In this document: piece after piece, positions 8,316-17,089 of the stretch
Numbering within the stretch: position 1 is the stretch's first letter
Layout of the letters: every line of letters begins with the position of its first letter
Assembly (NCBI GenBank): GCA_002021875.1
Contig: CP018627.1
Location: forward strand, 3,720,001-3,784,000
From: Streptomyces hygroscopicus
Lineage (GTDB): Bacteria; Actinomycetota; Actinomycetes; Streptomycetales; Streptomycetaceae
Reading direction: 5' to 3'
DNA length: 64,000 bases
Translations under genes and position numbers: made by a program
Notes under the pieces: model-generated
What the model saw: only the letters and a program-made list of their open reading frames with translations
Told to the model about the DNA's origin: nothing
Databases searched by the model: none

Positions 8316-9567
8316 TGCGCTTGCCGAGAATGTCATCCGCCCTGGTCGGAGGCCTGTATCGGGACCGGCGGCCGTCGGTCTCGCCGCTCGGGTAGGCGCT
8401 CTCGCGTAGTCGGTGGTTCACGCGTCATGATGATCGACCGTGCTGCTGCGACTGGCCTACCTGGGCGTGACCAACGCGTTCGCGCTGCTGCGTCTGCTGC
8501 CGATGAGCGACCGGGACAAAGATGCGGAGATCCTGGCTCTCCGTCATCAGATCACGGTGCTCGAACGCCAACTCGGCGGTGCCCGACTACGGTTCACTCC
8601 GAGCGATCGGGCGTTCCTAGCGGCGCTGCTGCACCGCATGCCGTTGTCCGCCCTGCGGCGTGTGCGACTGCTCGTACGTCCTGACACAGTACTGCGCTGG
8701 CATCGTGACCTTGCCAGGCGCCGTCATGCCGTCTTATCGCGGCCCAAGCGACCCGGTCGACCTCGTACCGTGCGCTCCATCCGGATTCTGGTACTGCGCC
8801 TGGCCAGGGAGAATCCGAACTGGGGCTACAGGCGTCTGCACGGCGAACTGCTCGTGCTGGGAGTGAAGGTGGCCGCCTCGACCGTCTGGAAGATCCTCAA
8901 GGAATCCGGCATCGATCCAGCTCGCGACCGGAGCTCCAGCACCTGGGCCGACTTCCTGCACTCCCAAGCCGACGCCCTCCTGGCCTGCGACTTCTTTGAG
9001 ACGGTCACCTTGTCCGGCGCGCGGATGTACGTACTCGCGGTAATCGAACACAGCAGTCGCCGCATCCGGATCCTGGGCCCCACCGCACACCCGACCACCT
9101 CATGGGTGGCGCAAGCGGCGAAGAACCTGGTCATGGATCTCGAGGACGTCGGCTGCCGGGCACGGTTCATGATCAGGGACAGGGATGGGAAGTTCCCCGG
9201 ACTGTTCGATGACGCCCTCAAAGACGCGGGGATCAAGGTCATCCTCAGCGGCATCCAGATGCCACGAATGAACTCGAACATGGAACGGTGGGTGCAGACC
9301 TGCCGACATGAGCTCCTGGACCGGACCTTGATCTGGAACCAGCGCCACCTCCTCCACGCCCTGCGAGAGTTTGAGCAGTTCTACAACTCCCACCGACCAC
9401 ACCAAGGCATCGCGAACGCCCGGCCGCTACACCCCCTGCCTACACCAATCGACGATCGGGACAAGCTAAGCCACCTCGGCATACGACGCCACGACCGCCT
9501 TGGCGGCATCCTCCACGAATACAAACATGCCGCGTGACCTGCGCGGACGAGGTATTCGGCAAGCGCA
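8316..9567 (+). mobile_element. complete IS element with rve-type transposase
   Basis: This is a 1252-base element bounded by terminal inverted repeats. The left end begins TGCGCTTGCCGA (8316) and the right end, read inward from 9567, begins with the same 12 bases; the next 15 or so bases are about two thirds identical. The same repeat consensus bounds the IS at 21914-23149 and the left end of the remnant at 41720. The flanks are remnants of two different IS630 transposases, and no target duplication is visible, which points to a rearrangement after insertion. Confidence 0.8.
8440..9537 (+). CDS. IS transposase, integrase-core (rve) domain
   Basis: The product is 365 residues from GTG 8440. 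An N-terminal leucine-rich region (LLRLAYL, EILALRHQITVL) leads into the RPGRPRT and WGYRRLHGEL regions found in IS3/IS481-like transposases. The DDE catalytic core follows: the D of LLACDFFE, the D of MIRDRDGKF and the E of NSNMERW. The C-terminus is the usual GGILHEYKHAA end. It is intact, so the element may still be active. It encodes the only transposase of the element at 8316-9567 and lies 124 bases inside the left repeat. Confidence 0.9.
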   Translation: MLLRLAYLGVTNAFALLRLLPMSDRDKDAEILALRHQITVLERQLGGARLRFTPSDRAFLAALLHRMPLSALRRVRLLVRPDTVLRWHRDLARRRHAVLSRPKRPGRPRTVRSIRILVLRLARENPNWGYRRLHGELLVLGVKVAASTVWKILKESGIDPARDRSSSTWADFLHSQADALLACDFFETVTLSGARMYVLAVIEHSSRRIRILGPTAHPTTSWVAQAAKNLVMDLEDVGCRARFMIRDRDGKFPGLFDDALKDAGIKVILSGIQMPRMNSNMERWVQTCRHELLDRTLIWNQRHLLHALREFEQFYNSHRPHQGIANARPLHPLPTPIDDRDKLSHLGIRRHDRLGGILHEYKHAA

Positions 9568-10377
9568 CCGTCGACCACGAGATGGACCTTGCTCTCGAAG
9601 TGGCCGGCGAGCCGGTCCAAGAATCGGCACATCACCTCGGCGGTGAAGCTCTCGGTGAAGACCATGAAGTGCATCCGACCCTTGGTGGTGATCGCCGACA
9701 TCGCGTTCACTGAGAACCGGTTCCCGCTCCGGCGCACTACGGGCGTCTTGCCCTTCTCGCCCCAGGTGCGGCCGGTGACCTGGTCGGAGCGGATGCCGAC
9801 CTGATCGGCGAAGAGAATCTCCCCGCCGTCCCTCTTCGCCTTCGCCCGGATCGCCGGCCAGATCTTCTCGTGCCAGCGCCACACGGCCTCCGGGTCCTGC
9901 TCGACGGCCCGCTTGTCAGGGCGTTGGAAGGACAGTCCCCACCGCTTGAGGTACTTGCCCACCCCCACCTCGGTCAGCCGCACCCGGTACAGCTTCGCGA
10001 TCAGCTCGCCCACCAGCCGCCGCGTCCACAACTGCCCGGAAAGCCCCACATCACAAGGCCGATGATCGAGCACGGCCTGCCGCACCGCGGCCTGCTCGGC
10101 CTCCCCGAGCAACTGGTGCACACCGACCGGCTTTCCGCGGGGACGCATGACCAGAGCTTCCCGCCCGCCGGCCTGCCACGTCGCCCACCACTTCTCGACC
10201 GCCGTCAGCGACACCCCGAAGACCGCCGCCACCTCCTCACGGTCCCGCCCCGCCACCAACGCGACCGCCGCCCGCAACCGCAAGACCTCCTGCGCCGACG
10301 GCGACAGATGCCACGCATCCCCCACCAGACCGCTCACCACCCCACCAACAACCCAGAACCCAAACCGTTTCGGATCA
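9568..10377 (-). pseudogene. IS630-family transposase fragment (copy A)
   Basis: About 260 residues are readable on the minus strand: the N-terminal helix-turn-helix (GRDREEVAAVFGVSLTAVEKWW), a central ADQVGIRSDQ stretch holding the first catalytic Asp, and a strand ending in HLVVDG. It is cut there by the IS that ends at 9567, before the catalytic Glu. The part from 9745 to 10377 is repeated in inverted orientation at 21281-21913. The gene start is also missing, so this is a fragment at both ends. Confidence 0.85.
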
Positions 10378-10434
10378 TAGAGCGGGCGGCGGAGCCGCTC
10401 ACGATCGGCCTCGGTGGCCAGGGGAAGAACCCCG

Positions 10435-11226
10435 TCAGGACTTGGAGCTGGGCCGACCGGGAATGTGACTGAGGATGGACTTGGAGAAACCCCCATCGAC
10501 GCAGACATCTTGGCCGGTGACATATCCAGCCAGTGGGCTGACAAGAAACTCGATCACGTTCGCGATATCCATCGGGTCGCCAATTTTCGACAACGGGATA
10601 ATTTCTTCCCTTGCCTTCTTCACTTCGGGATCGAGGTACATTTTTTCAGTCATCTGCGTGCGAGTCATGCCCGGGGACACGACGTTCACGCGGATTCCGT
10701 CTGGTGCCCATTCCAGTGCGAGTGTCTGAGCCATCATCGTGAGTGCAGCCTTGGTCGGACTGTATGCACCTGATCCGGCATGCGGGAGCTGGCCGGACAT
10801 TGAAGAGGTGAAACAGGCGGACCCGCGGCTATCCTTCAGGTGCGGGTAACCTGCTTTGGCAAGTAGCCACGCCCCGCGGAGGTTGACGGAGAACATGTCA
10901 TCCCAGTCCTCGAGAGAGAGATCCTTGAGTGCGCCAGGGTTGGCGATGCCGGCATTTGCCACCAGCGCATCCAAGCCGCCGAACTCGTCGACCGCAGCGG
11001 CTACCAGCTGACCGGGCACGTCGGGATCAACCAGGTCTCCTGTCAATGCAATGGCTTTGCCGCCCATCGACTGGATCGATCGGACGACCTCGTCTTGTCG
11101 CGCGTTCGCAGTAAGGCCGGATACCGCGATCATCGGCTGTTCACCACGGGCAAGCGCTGCCTCTGCGAGCCTCAGGCTTACAGCCGCGCCGATGCCGCTG
11201 CTTCCGCCACTGACCAGAACCCTCAT
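10435..11226 (-). CDS. SDR-family NAD(P)-dependent oxidoreductase
   Basis: The protein has 263 residues from ATG 11226, preceded by AAGGAGAG at good spacing. The cofactor motif is GGSSGIG at residues 6-12, the adenine-ring region is GDLVDPD, then come NAGIANPG, the catalytic SSMSG serine, and the YSPTK tyrosine-lysine pair. The C-terminus GYVTGQDVCVDGG is the usual classical-SDR end. The substrate is probably a sugar, sugar acid or polyol, judging from the TIM-barrel isomerase, MHS transporter and IclR regulator upstream on the same strand. It is the last gene before the IS630 fragment that borders the island. Confidence 0.88.
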   Translation of the reverse strand: MRVLVSGGSSGIGAAVSLRLAEAALARGEQPMIAVSGLTANARQDEVVRSIQSMGGKAIALTGDLVDPDVPGQLVAAAVDEFGGLDALVANAGIANPGALKDLSLEDWDDMFSVNLRGAWLLAKAGYPHLKDSRGSACFTSSMSGQLPHAGSGAYSPTKAALTMMAQTLALEWAPDGIRVNVVSPGMTRTQMTEKMYLDPEVKKAREEIIPLSKIGDPMDIANVIEFLVSPLAGYVTGQDVCVDGGFSKSILSHIPGRPSSKS

Positions 11227-11398
11227 TGCACACTCTCCTTGTATATTCCCAGCGGGCATACTCAGCAGGCCACACCAAGTCGTGACAGCTGCATCTGATG
11301 CCTTTCGAAGCACTTCAATTCACACCGGTGATCGAGAACCGTCACCTTACTGTTCGACGCCCCTCGGAGTCACCCTGAACCCCGGGGCAGTGGAATCA

Positions 11399-12208
11399 TT
11401 ATCCAAGATTCCAACCCTCTTCACTGAGATCGCCCATCGCCTTCGCGAATACTTCAAGGGTGTTCTCTTCGCGAATGACTTCGAGCACGACGTTATCCAC
11501 CCCAATTGTTTCTTGGACTGCTTTACCCAGGCCGTTCCAATCGATCACCCCGGTGCCGATGGGGTCGTGGCCCCACGTTTCCGTACCCGTGTCGGAGATA
11601 TGCATGAGTGCAACCGATCCGTGGTGTGAGCGCAGACTCGATACGGGACCCTCCCCGATGTAAGCAGCGTTCGCGACGTCGTACACGATTTTTAGTGCAT
11701 CATCGTTGACCGTGCCGACGATATCTGCCAGCTCCCCAATCGTGGGAGCAAAGCAGTAGGGAGTGTTCTCGAAGAGAAGTCGCTTTCCCGCCCGCTTGGC
11801 CAGCGGGATCAGCCCTTCCAGGCTTTCGTACATCCACCCGTAGACACTCTCGAGCGAGGGGGAGATCATAGGACGCCGCGTGCCGGGTGAGATGACAACT
11901 TCCGGGACATCCCAAGCCACCGCAAGATCGATCACCGAGGCGATGTGCTCGATGCTCTTCCGGCGCATGCTGGCCCCAGGACTGGCCAGATTGATGTCGT
12001 ATCCGCCGGCATTCAGGGATCGGATCTTGGCGCCGTTCTCGTTGAGCGTGGCCCGGATTTCCGAACGCTCGGAACTGGAGATCTCTTCCGGCCAGCAATG
12101 TGGAGAGCTGATGGGCACCTCGAAGGTGTTGTACCCATTCTGGGTCAGCTCGGATATCGCGTCGATCGCCGTTGCCAACCAAAGATACGAAAAGGTGTTG
12201 ATTATCAT
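11399..12208 (-). CDS. sugar phosphate isomerase/epimerase-like TIM barrel
   Basis: The product is 269 residues from ATG 12208 (GGAAG seven bases upstream); a TTG at 12223 is a poorer start. The xylose-isomerase-like TIM-barrel fold is seen in the phased strands: NTFEVPIS near the N-terminus, EVVISPG, the metal-ligand glutamate in RLLFENTPY, IVYDVANAAY, ALMHISDTGTE with a His-Ser-Asp ligand set, and VLEVIREEN at the end. Enzymes of this family isomerise or epimerise sugars, or cleave 3-keto-glycosides. It lies between the MHS transporter and the SDR on the same strand, so it is likely part of the same catabolic unit. Confidence 0.8.
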   Translation of the reverse strand: MIINTFSYLWLATAIDAISELTQNGYNTFEVPISSPHCWPEEISSSERSEIRATLNENGAKIRSLNAGGYDINLASPGASMRRKSIEHIASVIDLAVAWDVPEVVISPGTRRPMISPSLESVYGWMYESLEGLIPLAKRAGKRLLFENTPYCFAPTIGELADIVGTVNDDALKIVYDVANAAYIGEGPVSSLRSHHGSVALMHISDTGTETWGHDPIGTGVIDWNGLGKAVQETIGVDNVVLEVIREENTLEVFAKAMGDLSEEGWNLG

Positions 12209-12263
12209 AGAACTTCCGTTCAACTTTGAGATGTCCCCGTCGCGCGCTCGGGAGCAGGGGCGG

Positions 12264-13685
12264 CTACGACCGGGGCTCCTTGTGCTGTTCAGGGGCTGAA
12301 CTGGCAGCAGTGGACGAGTCCTCGCTCATGACGGCGGCGATGGTGTCGGTCGCGGAAACGATCTCCCGCGGGGCTCGGCTGCCGGTCTCCGGGAGCGTGA
12401 AGTAGACGATGAGGCACAGGGCGACGATGACGATCATGTAGATCGCTACGTACATGGGCCGTCCGGCGCCGACGAACGCGGACGCGATGAGGGGTGCGGT
12501 GCCGCCGAAGAGGGCGATGACGATCTGATGGGCGAATCCGATTCCGGAGACGCGGACCGAGGCGGGGAACAGCTCAGCCTGGATGGTGGGGTAGACGCCC
12601 TGCCAGATTCCGAGGACAACCCATCCGGAGGCGGCGACGATGACGTAGACACCGAAGCCGGGCGCCTGCAGGAGGAGAAGGAGCGGATAGAACAGGACGA
12701 TCATTCCGATGGCGCCGATGATGGGGAAGATCTTCCGGCGACCGAGACGGTCGGAGAGGTAGCCGCCGGCGGGGACGACGACCACCAGCAGGGCCAGGCC
12801 GATCGCGCTGCCGGCAAGGGTGGAGGACAGGTCTCGGCCCGAGGTGAGGTTGGCGTAGGTGGGCAGGAACGTCGCCCAGGTGTAGTAGGCCACGGCGGGA
12901 GCGGACAGGGCAGCAGTCTGCAGGATCGCCTTGGGGTGCTCGCGGAGCAGCTGGAGGAGCTTCGCGGGTGCGGACTTCTGCTCGACGAGCGTGCTGGCTT
13001 CGAACTCCGGAGACTCGTCCGAGCGGGCGCGGAGGATGAGTCCAACGACGCCGATCACACCACCGATGATGAAAGGGATCCTCCATCCGTAGGACGCCAG
13101 GGCGTCGGCGGCGAAAACAGAGGTGACGGCGGCTGCGGCGCCCGTTGCGGCGAGGGTTGCCAGCCCGCTGGCCATGTTGGTGAAGGAGCCGAAAAGTCCG
13201 CGCCGGTTGGCTGGAGCGTGTTCCACCATGAACGCGATGGCGCTCTGCCCCTCGGTGCCGGCGGAGATGCCCTGGAGGATGCGGGCGACGACGAACAGGA
13301 TCGGCGCGAAGTAGCCGATGGTCGCGTACGAGGGTGTAAACCCGATGATCAACGCGCCGAGAGCCATCCCCGAGACCGCGAGAGACAGGACGCGTCGGCG
13401 CCCGTACCGGTCGGCAAGTGGGGAGAGGATGATGCCGCTCAGAGGCCGCACGATGAACCCGATGGCGTAAGTGAGGAACGCGGCGATGAGGGACGCGAAC
13501 TGGGAGCCCGAGGGGAAGATCTGCGCGGAGAAGACAGAGGCGAGAAGACCGTAGACGTACCAGTCGTACCACTCGACAAAGTGCCCGACGGTCCCGGCGA
13601 GCAGGTTACGGGCGCGTCCCTTACGCAGGACAGGATCTGCGCTGTCGGGGGCGGATGCGCTGGGCGCGCGACATGGAGCCGTCAT
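12264..13685 (-). CDS. MHS-family MFS transporter
   Basis: The protein has 473 residues and 12 predicted membrane segments, starting at ATG 13685 with AAAGGAGA upstream. Family markers are the N-terminal HFVEWYDWYVYG (equivalent to the metabolite:H+ symporter FEWYDF motif), the loop motif ADRYGRRRVL after TM2, EGQSAIAFMVEHAP in TM4-TM5, and the second-half SDRLGRRKIFP. The C-terminal 35 residues are hydrophilic. It would import an organic acid or sugar acid with protons. The gene follows the IclR regulator at 88 bases and precedes the isomerase, which suggests IclR-controlled uptake of the island's substrate. Confidence 0.9.
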   Translation of the reverse strand: MTAPCRAPSASAPDSADPVLRKGRARNLLAGTVGHFVEWYDWYVYGLLASVFSAQIFPSGSQFASLIAAFLTYAIGFIVRPLSGIILSPLADRYGRRRVLSLAVSGMALGALIIGFTPSYATIGYFAPILFVVARILQGISAGTEGQSAIAFMVEHAPANRRGLFGSFTNMASGLATLAATGAAAAVTSVFAADALASYGWRIPFIIGGVIGVVGLILRARSDESPEFEASTLVEQKSAPAKLLQLLREHPKAILQTAALSAPAVAYYTWATFLPTYANLTSGRDLSSTLAGSAIGLALLVVVVPAGGYLSDRLGRRKIFPIIGAIGMIVLFYPLLLLLQAPGFGVYVIVAASGWVVLGIWQGVYPTIQAELFPASVRVSGIGFAHQIVIALFGGTAPLIASAFVGAGRPMYVAIYMIVIVALCLIVYFTLPETGSRAPREIVSATDTIAAVMSEDSSTAASSAPEQHKEPRS

Positions 13686-13772
13686 TGAATTCTCCTTTGA
13701 ATTTGGGCGCGACTGAGCATCCCAACGCCCGGGCCGAGGGTCGCTGAACCTGTTGAAGGGGTGTCTGCCTGT

Positions 13773-14570
13773 CTAGGCGGAGAGGTCCTCGTCTGCGACG
13801 AGGTAGGTGTAGCTCGGCCAGCTCCGGGAGATGTCAGCCGCGGCCGCGATCAGGCGCGGCGACAGCTCGGCCATGCGCGCTCGGGTCATCCGCACTGAGG
13901 GGCCTGCGATGCTGATCGTCCCGGTGGCCTCCCGGCCCGGTCCGGCTCCGTGGATGGCGGCCGCCACGGCGCTGATACCGAGATCCATCTCCTCAATCGT
14001 CGTGGCGTACCCGCGGTGACGAACCTCGTCGAGCTCGGCCTGGAGAGCGGACCGGTCGAGGGGGGATCTGGGGGTGACGTCGAGACGGCTCTCGTGCGCC
14101 AGCACGGTCGCGACTCGGTCCGGAGAAAGGGTGGCGAGCCACGCTTTCCCGGATGCAGTGGCGTGGGGGACGGCGTCCTGGCCCATGACGGGGTCGATGC
14201 GGAGGGACGAGTTCGCCCCCTGGGCTTTGGCGATCCACTTCAAGGAGTCGTTGGTGGCTACCGCCAGGCGAACGAGCTCTTCACACTCCGCCGCGAGCGA
14301 GTCCAGGCTTCGCTGAGCCCACGTTCCCACTCCTGACGAGGACAGCTGGCGGAGCCCCAGGGCGCCGAGGCTATGAGTGGCGAAGTAGCTGGAGGTGCGG
14401 GGGTCCTGATTCACATAGCCCGCATCGGCCAGGGCGGCGAGGAGACGATGAACGATGGCCTTGTTGATGCCCAGGCGCTCGGCGATGTCCGTGACGCGTC
14501 GGCCTTCGGGATGCGGCGCCAGCAGTTCGAGCACACGCATCGCATTTGTGACGTCACCGGCTAGTGCCAT
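13773..14570 (-). CDS. IclR-family transcriptional regulator
   Basis: The product is 265 residues from ATG 14570; a longer in-frame start would lie within the operator palindrome. The N-terminal winged helix (VTDIAERLGINKAIVHRLLAALADAGYV) is followed by the IclR effector domain with ATASGKAWLATLSPD and EEMDLGISAVAAAIHG, the usual ligand-binding segments. IclR proteins sense small organic acids or aromatic intermediates. The gene heads a minus-strand series with MHS, isomerase and SDR genes, and a perfect palindrome 26 bases before its start suggests autoregulation and control of that unit. Confidence 0.9.
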   Translation of the reverse strand: MALAGDVTNAMRVLELLAPHPEGRRVTDIAERLGINKAIVHRLLAALADAGYVNQDPRTSSYFATHSLGALGLRQLSSSGVGTWAQRSLDSLAAECEELVRLAVATNDSLKWIAKAQGANSSLRIDPVMGQDAVPHATASGKAWLATLSPDRVATVLAHESRLDVTPRSPLDRSALQAELDEVRHRGYATTIEEMDLGISAVAAAIHGAGPGREATGTISIAGPSVRMTRARMAELSPRLIAAAADISRSWPSYTYLVADEDLSA

Positions 14571-14595
14571 GTCCTCGTCTCCTCGCCATCGTGGA

Positions 14596-14623
14596 GTAAC
14601 AGCGTTACCTGTAACGCTGTTAC
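14596..14623. promoter_or_regulatory. 28-base perfect palindrome, probable IclR operator
   Basis: Two 13-base arms, GTAACAGCGTTAC and its exact reverse complement, are separated by two bases. Each arm is itself a GTAAC-N3-GTTAC half-palindrome. The site lies 26 bases upstream of the IclR-type gene, where a repressor would cover the promoter. No other copy was noticed in the island. Confidence 0.75.
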
Positions 14624-14699
14624 GAAAAGTCACACGCGTCCGCCCTCGCTGTCAAGACCCAGCCGTCATCCTGGTCGTCAGACCCCGAGAACGCAGCGG

Positions 14700-15287
14700 T
14701 CAGAGCTGCTGCACCAGCTCACGCAGACGCGTGAACGCCGACTCGTCATCGTTCACGACGACGTCGTGCTCGCCGGTGTTCCAGCGGCACTCGAGTGCAC
14801 CGAATCGCTCCCAGTAGACGTCCCATCCGGCGAGCTTGACCCGGTCCCGCTCGCTGCCGCGCTCGATCAACCGTTGCCGCACGACCTCGGGCGACGTGCG
14901 CACGTGGATCACCCGGATGCGAGCGGCGGGCCAGCCTGCATTCTCGGTCGAGCGACGCAGGAAGTCGGGGTCTCCGAGGTACGCCGCGAACGGTGCATCG
15001 AGGACGACGGCGTGGCCGAGTTCCAGATTCCGGCCGGCGGTCGCGAAGAGCGTCTCGTACTCGGCCGGCATGACCTTCCGCAGGTACAGCTCGTTCGATT
15101 CCCGATCGGAGGGATCCTGCCCGAACGCCTCGAGAGCCACTTGCACCAGGGGCCCGGCGAGCGTGTCCTTGTCGAGATACGCCGCGCCCGTGAGGGAGCT
15201 GAGGTGTCTCGACAGGGTCGACTTACCCGACCCTGCCCCGCCGAGCGTGATGTAGGCGACGGGCAGGGCTCGGACGTCGGGTGTCAC
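14700..15287 (-). CDS. P-loop small-molecule kinase (AAA_33-like)
   Basis: The protein has 195 residues from GTG 15287, which overlaps the stop of the KDPG aldolase gene (GTGA). It has a Walker A GGAGSGKST at about residues 17-25 next to an ITLGG strand, DKDTLAG in the place of the acceptor-binding Asp of gluconate and shikimate kinases, VVLDAPF as Walker B-like strand, and RQRLIERGSERD as a lid with arginines. It resembles gluconokinase/AAA_33 kinases. Coupled to a KDPG/KHG aldolase gene, it probably phosphorylates a keto-deoxy sugar acid before aldol cleavage. That substrate is inferred. Confidence 0.65.
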   Translation of the reverse strand: MTPDVRALPVAYITLGGAGSGKSTLSRHLSSLTGAAYLDKDTLAGPLVQVALEAFGQDPSDRESNELYLRKVMPAEYETLFATAGRNLELGHAVVLDAPFAAYLGDPDFLRRSTENAGWPAARIRVIHVRTSPEVVRQRLIERGSERDRVKLAGWDVYWERFGALECRWNTGEHDVVVNDDESAFTRLRELVQQL

Positions 15288-15931
15288 TGCTTCACTCGCT
15301 CGATCGCGGCCACGAACTCCTTCGCCGCTGCGGTGACCTTGCCCATGTCGCCGTCGGGGCGGCCGGCCTTGGTGATGGCGCTGCCCACTCCGACCGCCGC
15401 GACGCCTGCGGCGAACCAGTCGCCGACGTTGGCGGTGGTGACGCCACCCGCCGGAAGGATCGGGACGTGCGCGAGCGGCGCCAGGACCGCCTTGGCGTAA
15501 GGGATGCCGCCGGCTTCGGTGGGGAAGAGCTTGACGATGTCCGCGCCAGCCTCGGCCGTTTCGAGGATCTCGGTCGGCGTGTAGGCACCACTGATGGTGG
15601 CGATCTGGTAGCGGTTGGCGACGCGGATCATCTCGGGGTTGAGGTTCGGGCTGACGAGGAACTGCGCGCCGGCCTGAATGCTCGAGTAGGCGGCGTACCC
15701 GTCGAGAACGGTGCCCGCGCCGAAGGCCACGTCTTCACCGGCGAAGCGCTCGGTCAGGCGCTCGATCACGGTGAGGGCGCGGGGGATCGACAGGGTGATC
15801 TCGAGGGCGCGGATGCCGCCGGCGACGGCTGCCGAGGCGACCTCGAACGCCTCCTCGGCGGTGTCGAGGCGGACGATGAGGACGTTGCCGGAATCGCGGA
15901 TGGTCTCTATGACATCGAGTTTCTGGAACAT
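15284..15931 (-). CDS. KDPG/KHG aldolase
   Basis: The product is 215 residues from ATG 15931, the normal length; a longer start at 15985 is possible. Motifs of class I 2-keto-3-deoxy-6-phosphogluconate aldolases are present: ALEITLSIP with the catalytic Glu, FGAGTVLDG, the Schiff-base Lys in ADIVKLFPTEAGG, and PILPAGGVTTANVGDWFAAG. It would split a 2-keto-3-deoxy-6-phospho sugar acid to pyruvate and a triose phosphate. It is transcribed with the P-loop kinase and diverges from the Gfo/Idh-LacI operon across a 168-base gap. Confidence 0.93.
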   Translation of the reverse strand: MFQKLDVIETIRDSGNVLIVRLDTAEEAFEVASAAVAGGIRALEITLSIPRALTVIERLTERFAGEDVAFGAGTVLDGYAAYSSIQAGAQFLVSPNLNPEMIRVANRYQIATISGAYTPTEILETAEAGADIVKLFPTEAGGIPYAKAVLAPLAHVPILPAGGVTTANVGDWFAAGVAAVGVGSAITKAGRPDGDMGKVTAAAKEFVAAIERVKQ

Positions 15932-16099
15932 GACCCCGATGGGTACACCACTTCGGCGCGCTTCGCGAGCCGCGACCCGTTGCATTGACGAATCGCGGTG
16001 AGGTGCTGCATCGTGGGCTGCAATCGATCTCAGCAATCGTTCTCCTTCGCGAGGGCGACTGGCGCCGGGATCCTCATCGAGGCGAAGGAGTCCACGGCG

Positions 16100-17089
16100 G
16101 TGGATCATTCCTCTTCGGCCCCTCGGCCCTCGGCCGTGGTGCTGGGTGCGTCCCACTGGCACGCGCCGCTGTACCGTGCCGGGCTCGCTCGGCACTTCCG
16201 CGTGACGGCGGTGCAGGACCCCGACCCCGCGGTCTCTCGGGCATTCGCCGAGCCCTTGGGCGCACCAGTCGCGGCGAGCGTCGACGAGGCTCTGGACCAG
16301 GACGGCATCGAGGTGGCGTTCGTGTTCTGCCCGCACCACGAGATGCTCGCGGTCGGCCGGGAGCTCATCGACCGCGGCATCCCGTTCGTGATCGAGAAGC
16401 CCGCCGGTGCGAGCCTCGACGACCTTCGGACGATCGAGGAGGAGGCGCGCCTGGCCGCCGTGCCGGCGACCGTGCCGCTCGTCCAGCGCGGTGCCCCGAT
16501 CGACACTTGGCTACGGCAGGCCGGCGACATCGTCTACGAGCGGATGGCGTTCGTCGCCGGTCCGCCCTCGCGGTACCGGCGCAACGGCAACCCGTGGATG
16601 CTCGAACCCGCCCTCTCCGGCGGCGGCAGCCTAATGAACCTCGGCCCGCACTTCGTCGACCTGGCGATTCGCCACCTCGGTCACCCCGTCGACGTCGTCC
16701 AGAAGCTCTCCACCACGCTGCACGGCGAGGCGGTCGACGACCACTCCACGATGGTCCTGACCACCGCCACGGGCCGCGAGGCAATCGTCGAGGTCGGCTA
16801 TGCGTTCCCCAACTCGCCGCTGAAGCGGTACTGCAGCTTCACCGCGGCCGGGACCAACGGGTTCGCCACCGTCGACACCACCGGCCACGCGACGTTCACC
16901 GACCAATCCGGCATCACCAAGAGCGCCGTCCTCGAGGTCGACAGCGACCCGCTGTACGACGTGTTCGTCACCGGCGTCGCCGACACGCTCACAACCGGGT
17001 TCGCGGGCCTGCCGACGCTCGCCGAGATTCTGACCACTATGGAGCTCATCTGGTCGCCGCACCTGGAGAGGACGGCGCGTCGTGGCTGA
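16100..17089 (+). CDS. Gfo/Idh/MocA-family oxidoreductase
   Basis: The product is 329 residues from GTG 16100, set by AAGGAG at 16085-16090. The N-terminal Rossmann domain has AVVLGASHWH, where the usual GxGxxG is degenerate, and FVIEKPAGAS carries the conserved EKP. The C-terminal substrate domain includes GGGSLMNLGPHFVDL with the conserved GG and His. Such enzymes oxidise sugars, inositols or 3-hydroxyls of glycosides using NAD(P). It is the first gene of a six-gene plus-strand operon and overlaps the LacI gene by 8 bases. Confidence 0.85.
   Translation: MDHSSSAPRPSAVVLGASHWHAPLYRAGLARHFRVTAVQDPDPAVSRAFAEPLGAPVAASVDEALDQDGIEVAFVFCPHHEMLAVGRELIDRGIPFVIEKPAGASLDDLRTIEEEARLAAVPATVPLVQRGAPIDTWLRQAGDIVYERMAFVAGPPSRYRRNGNPWMLEPALSGGGSLMNLGPHFVDLAIRHLGHPVDVVQKLSTTLHGEAVDDHSTMVLTTATGREAIVEVGYAFPNSPLKRYCSFTAAGTNGFATVDTTGHATFTDQSGITKSAVLEVDSDPLYDVFVTGVADTLTTGFAGLPTLAEILTTMELIWSPHLERTARRG

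Noticed and set aside
8047..10377. One IS630 transposase gene interrupted by the IS at 8316-9567
   Set aside because: The two halves have different subfamily signatures, about ten residues around the junction are missing, and there is no target duplication. Two separate IS630 remnants explain the data better.
12528..13688. Long plus-strand frame opposite the MHS transporter
   Set aside because: Its composition is that of a GC-rich antisense shadow (Gly/Asp/Glu-rich, no domain), and the transporter on the minus strand has clear motifs and a ribosome binding site.
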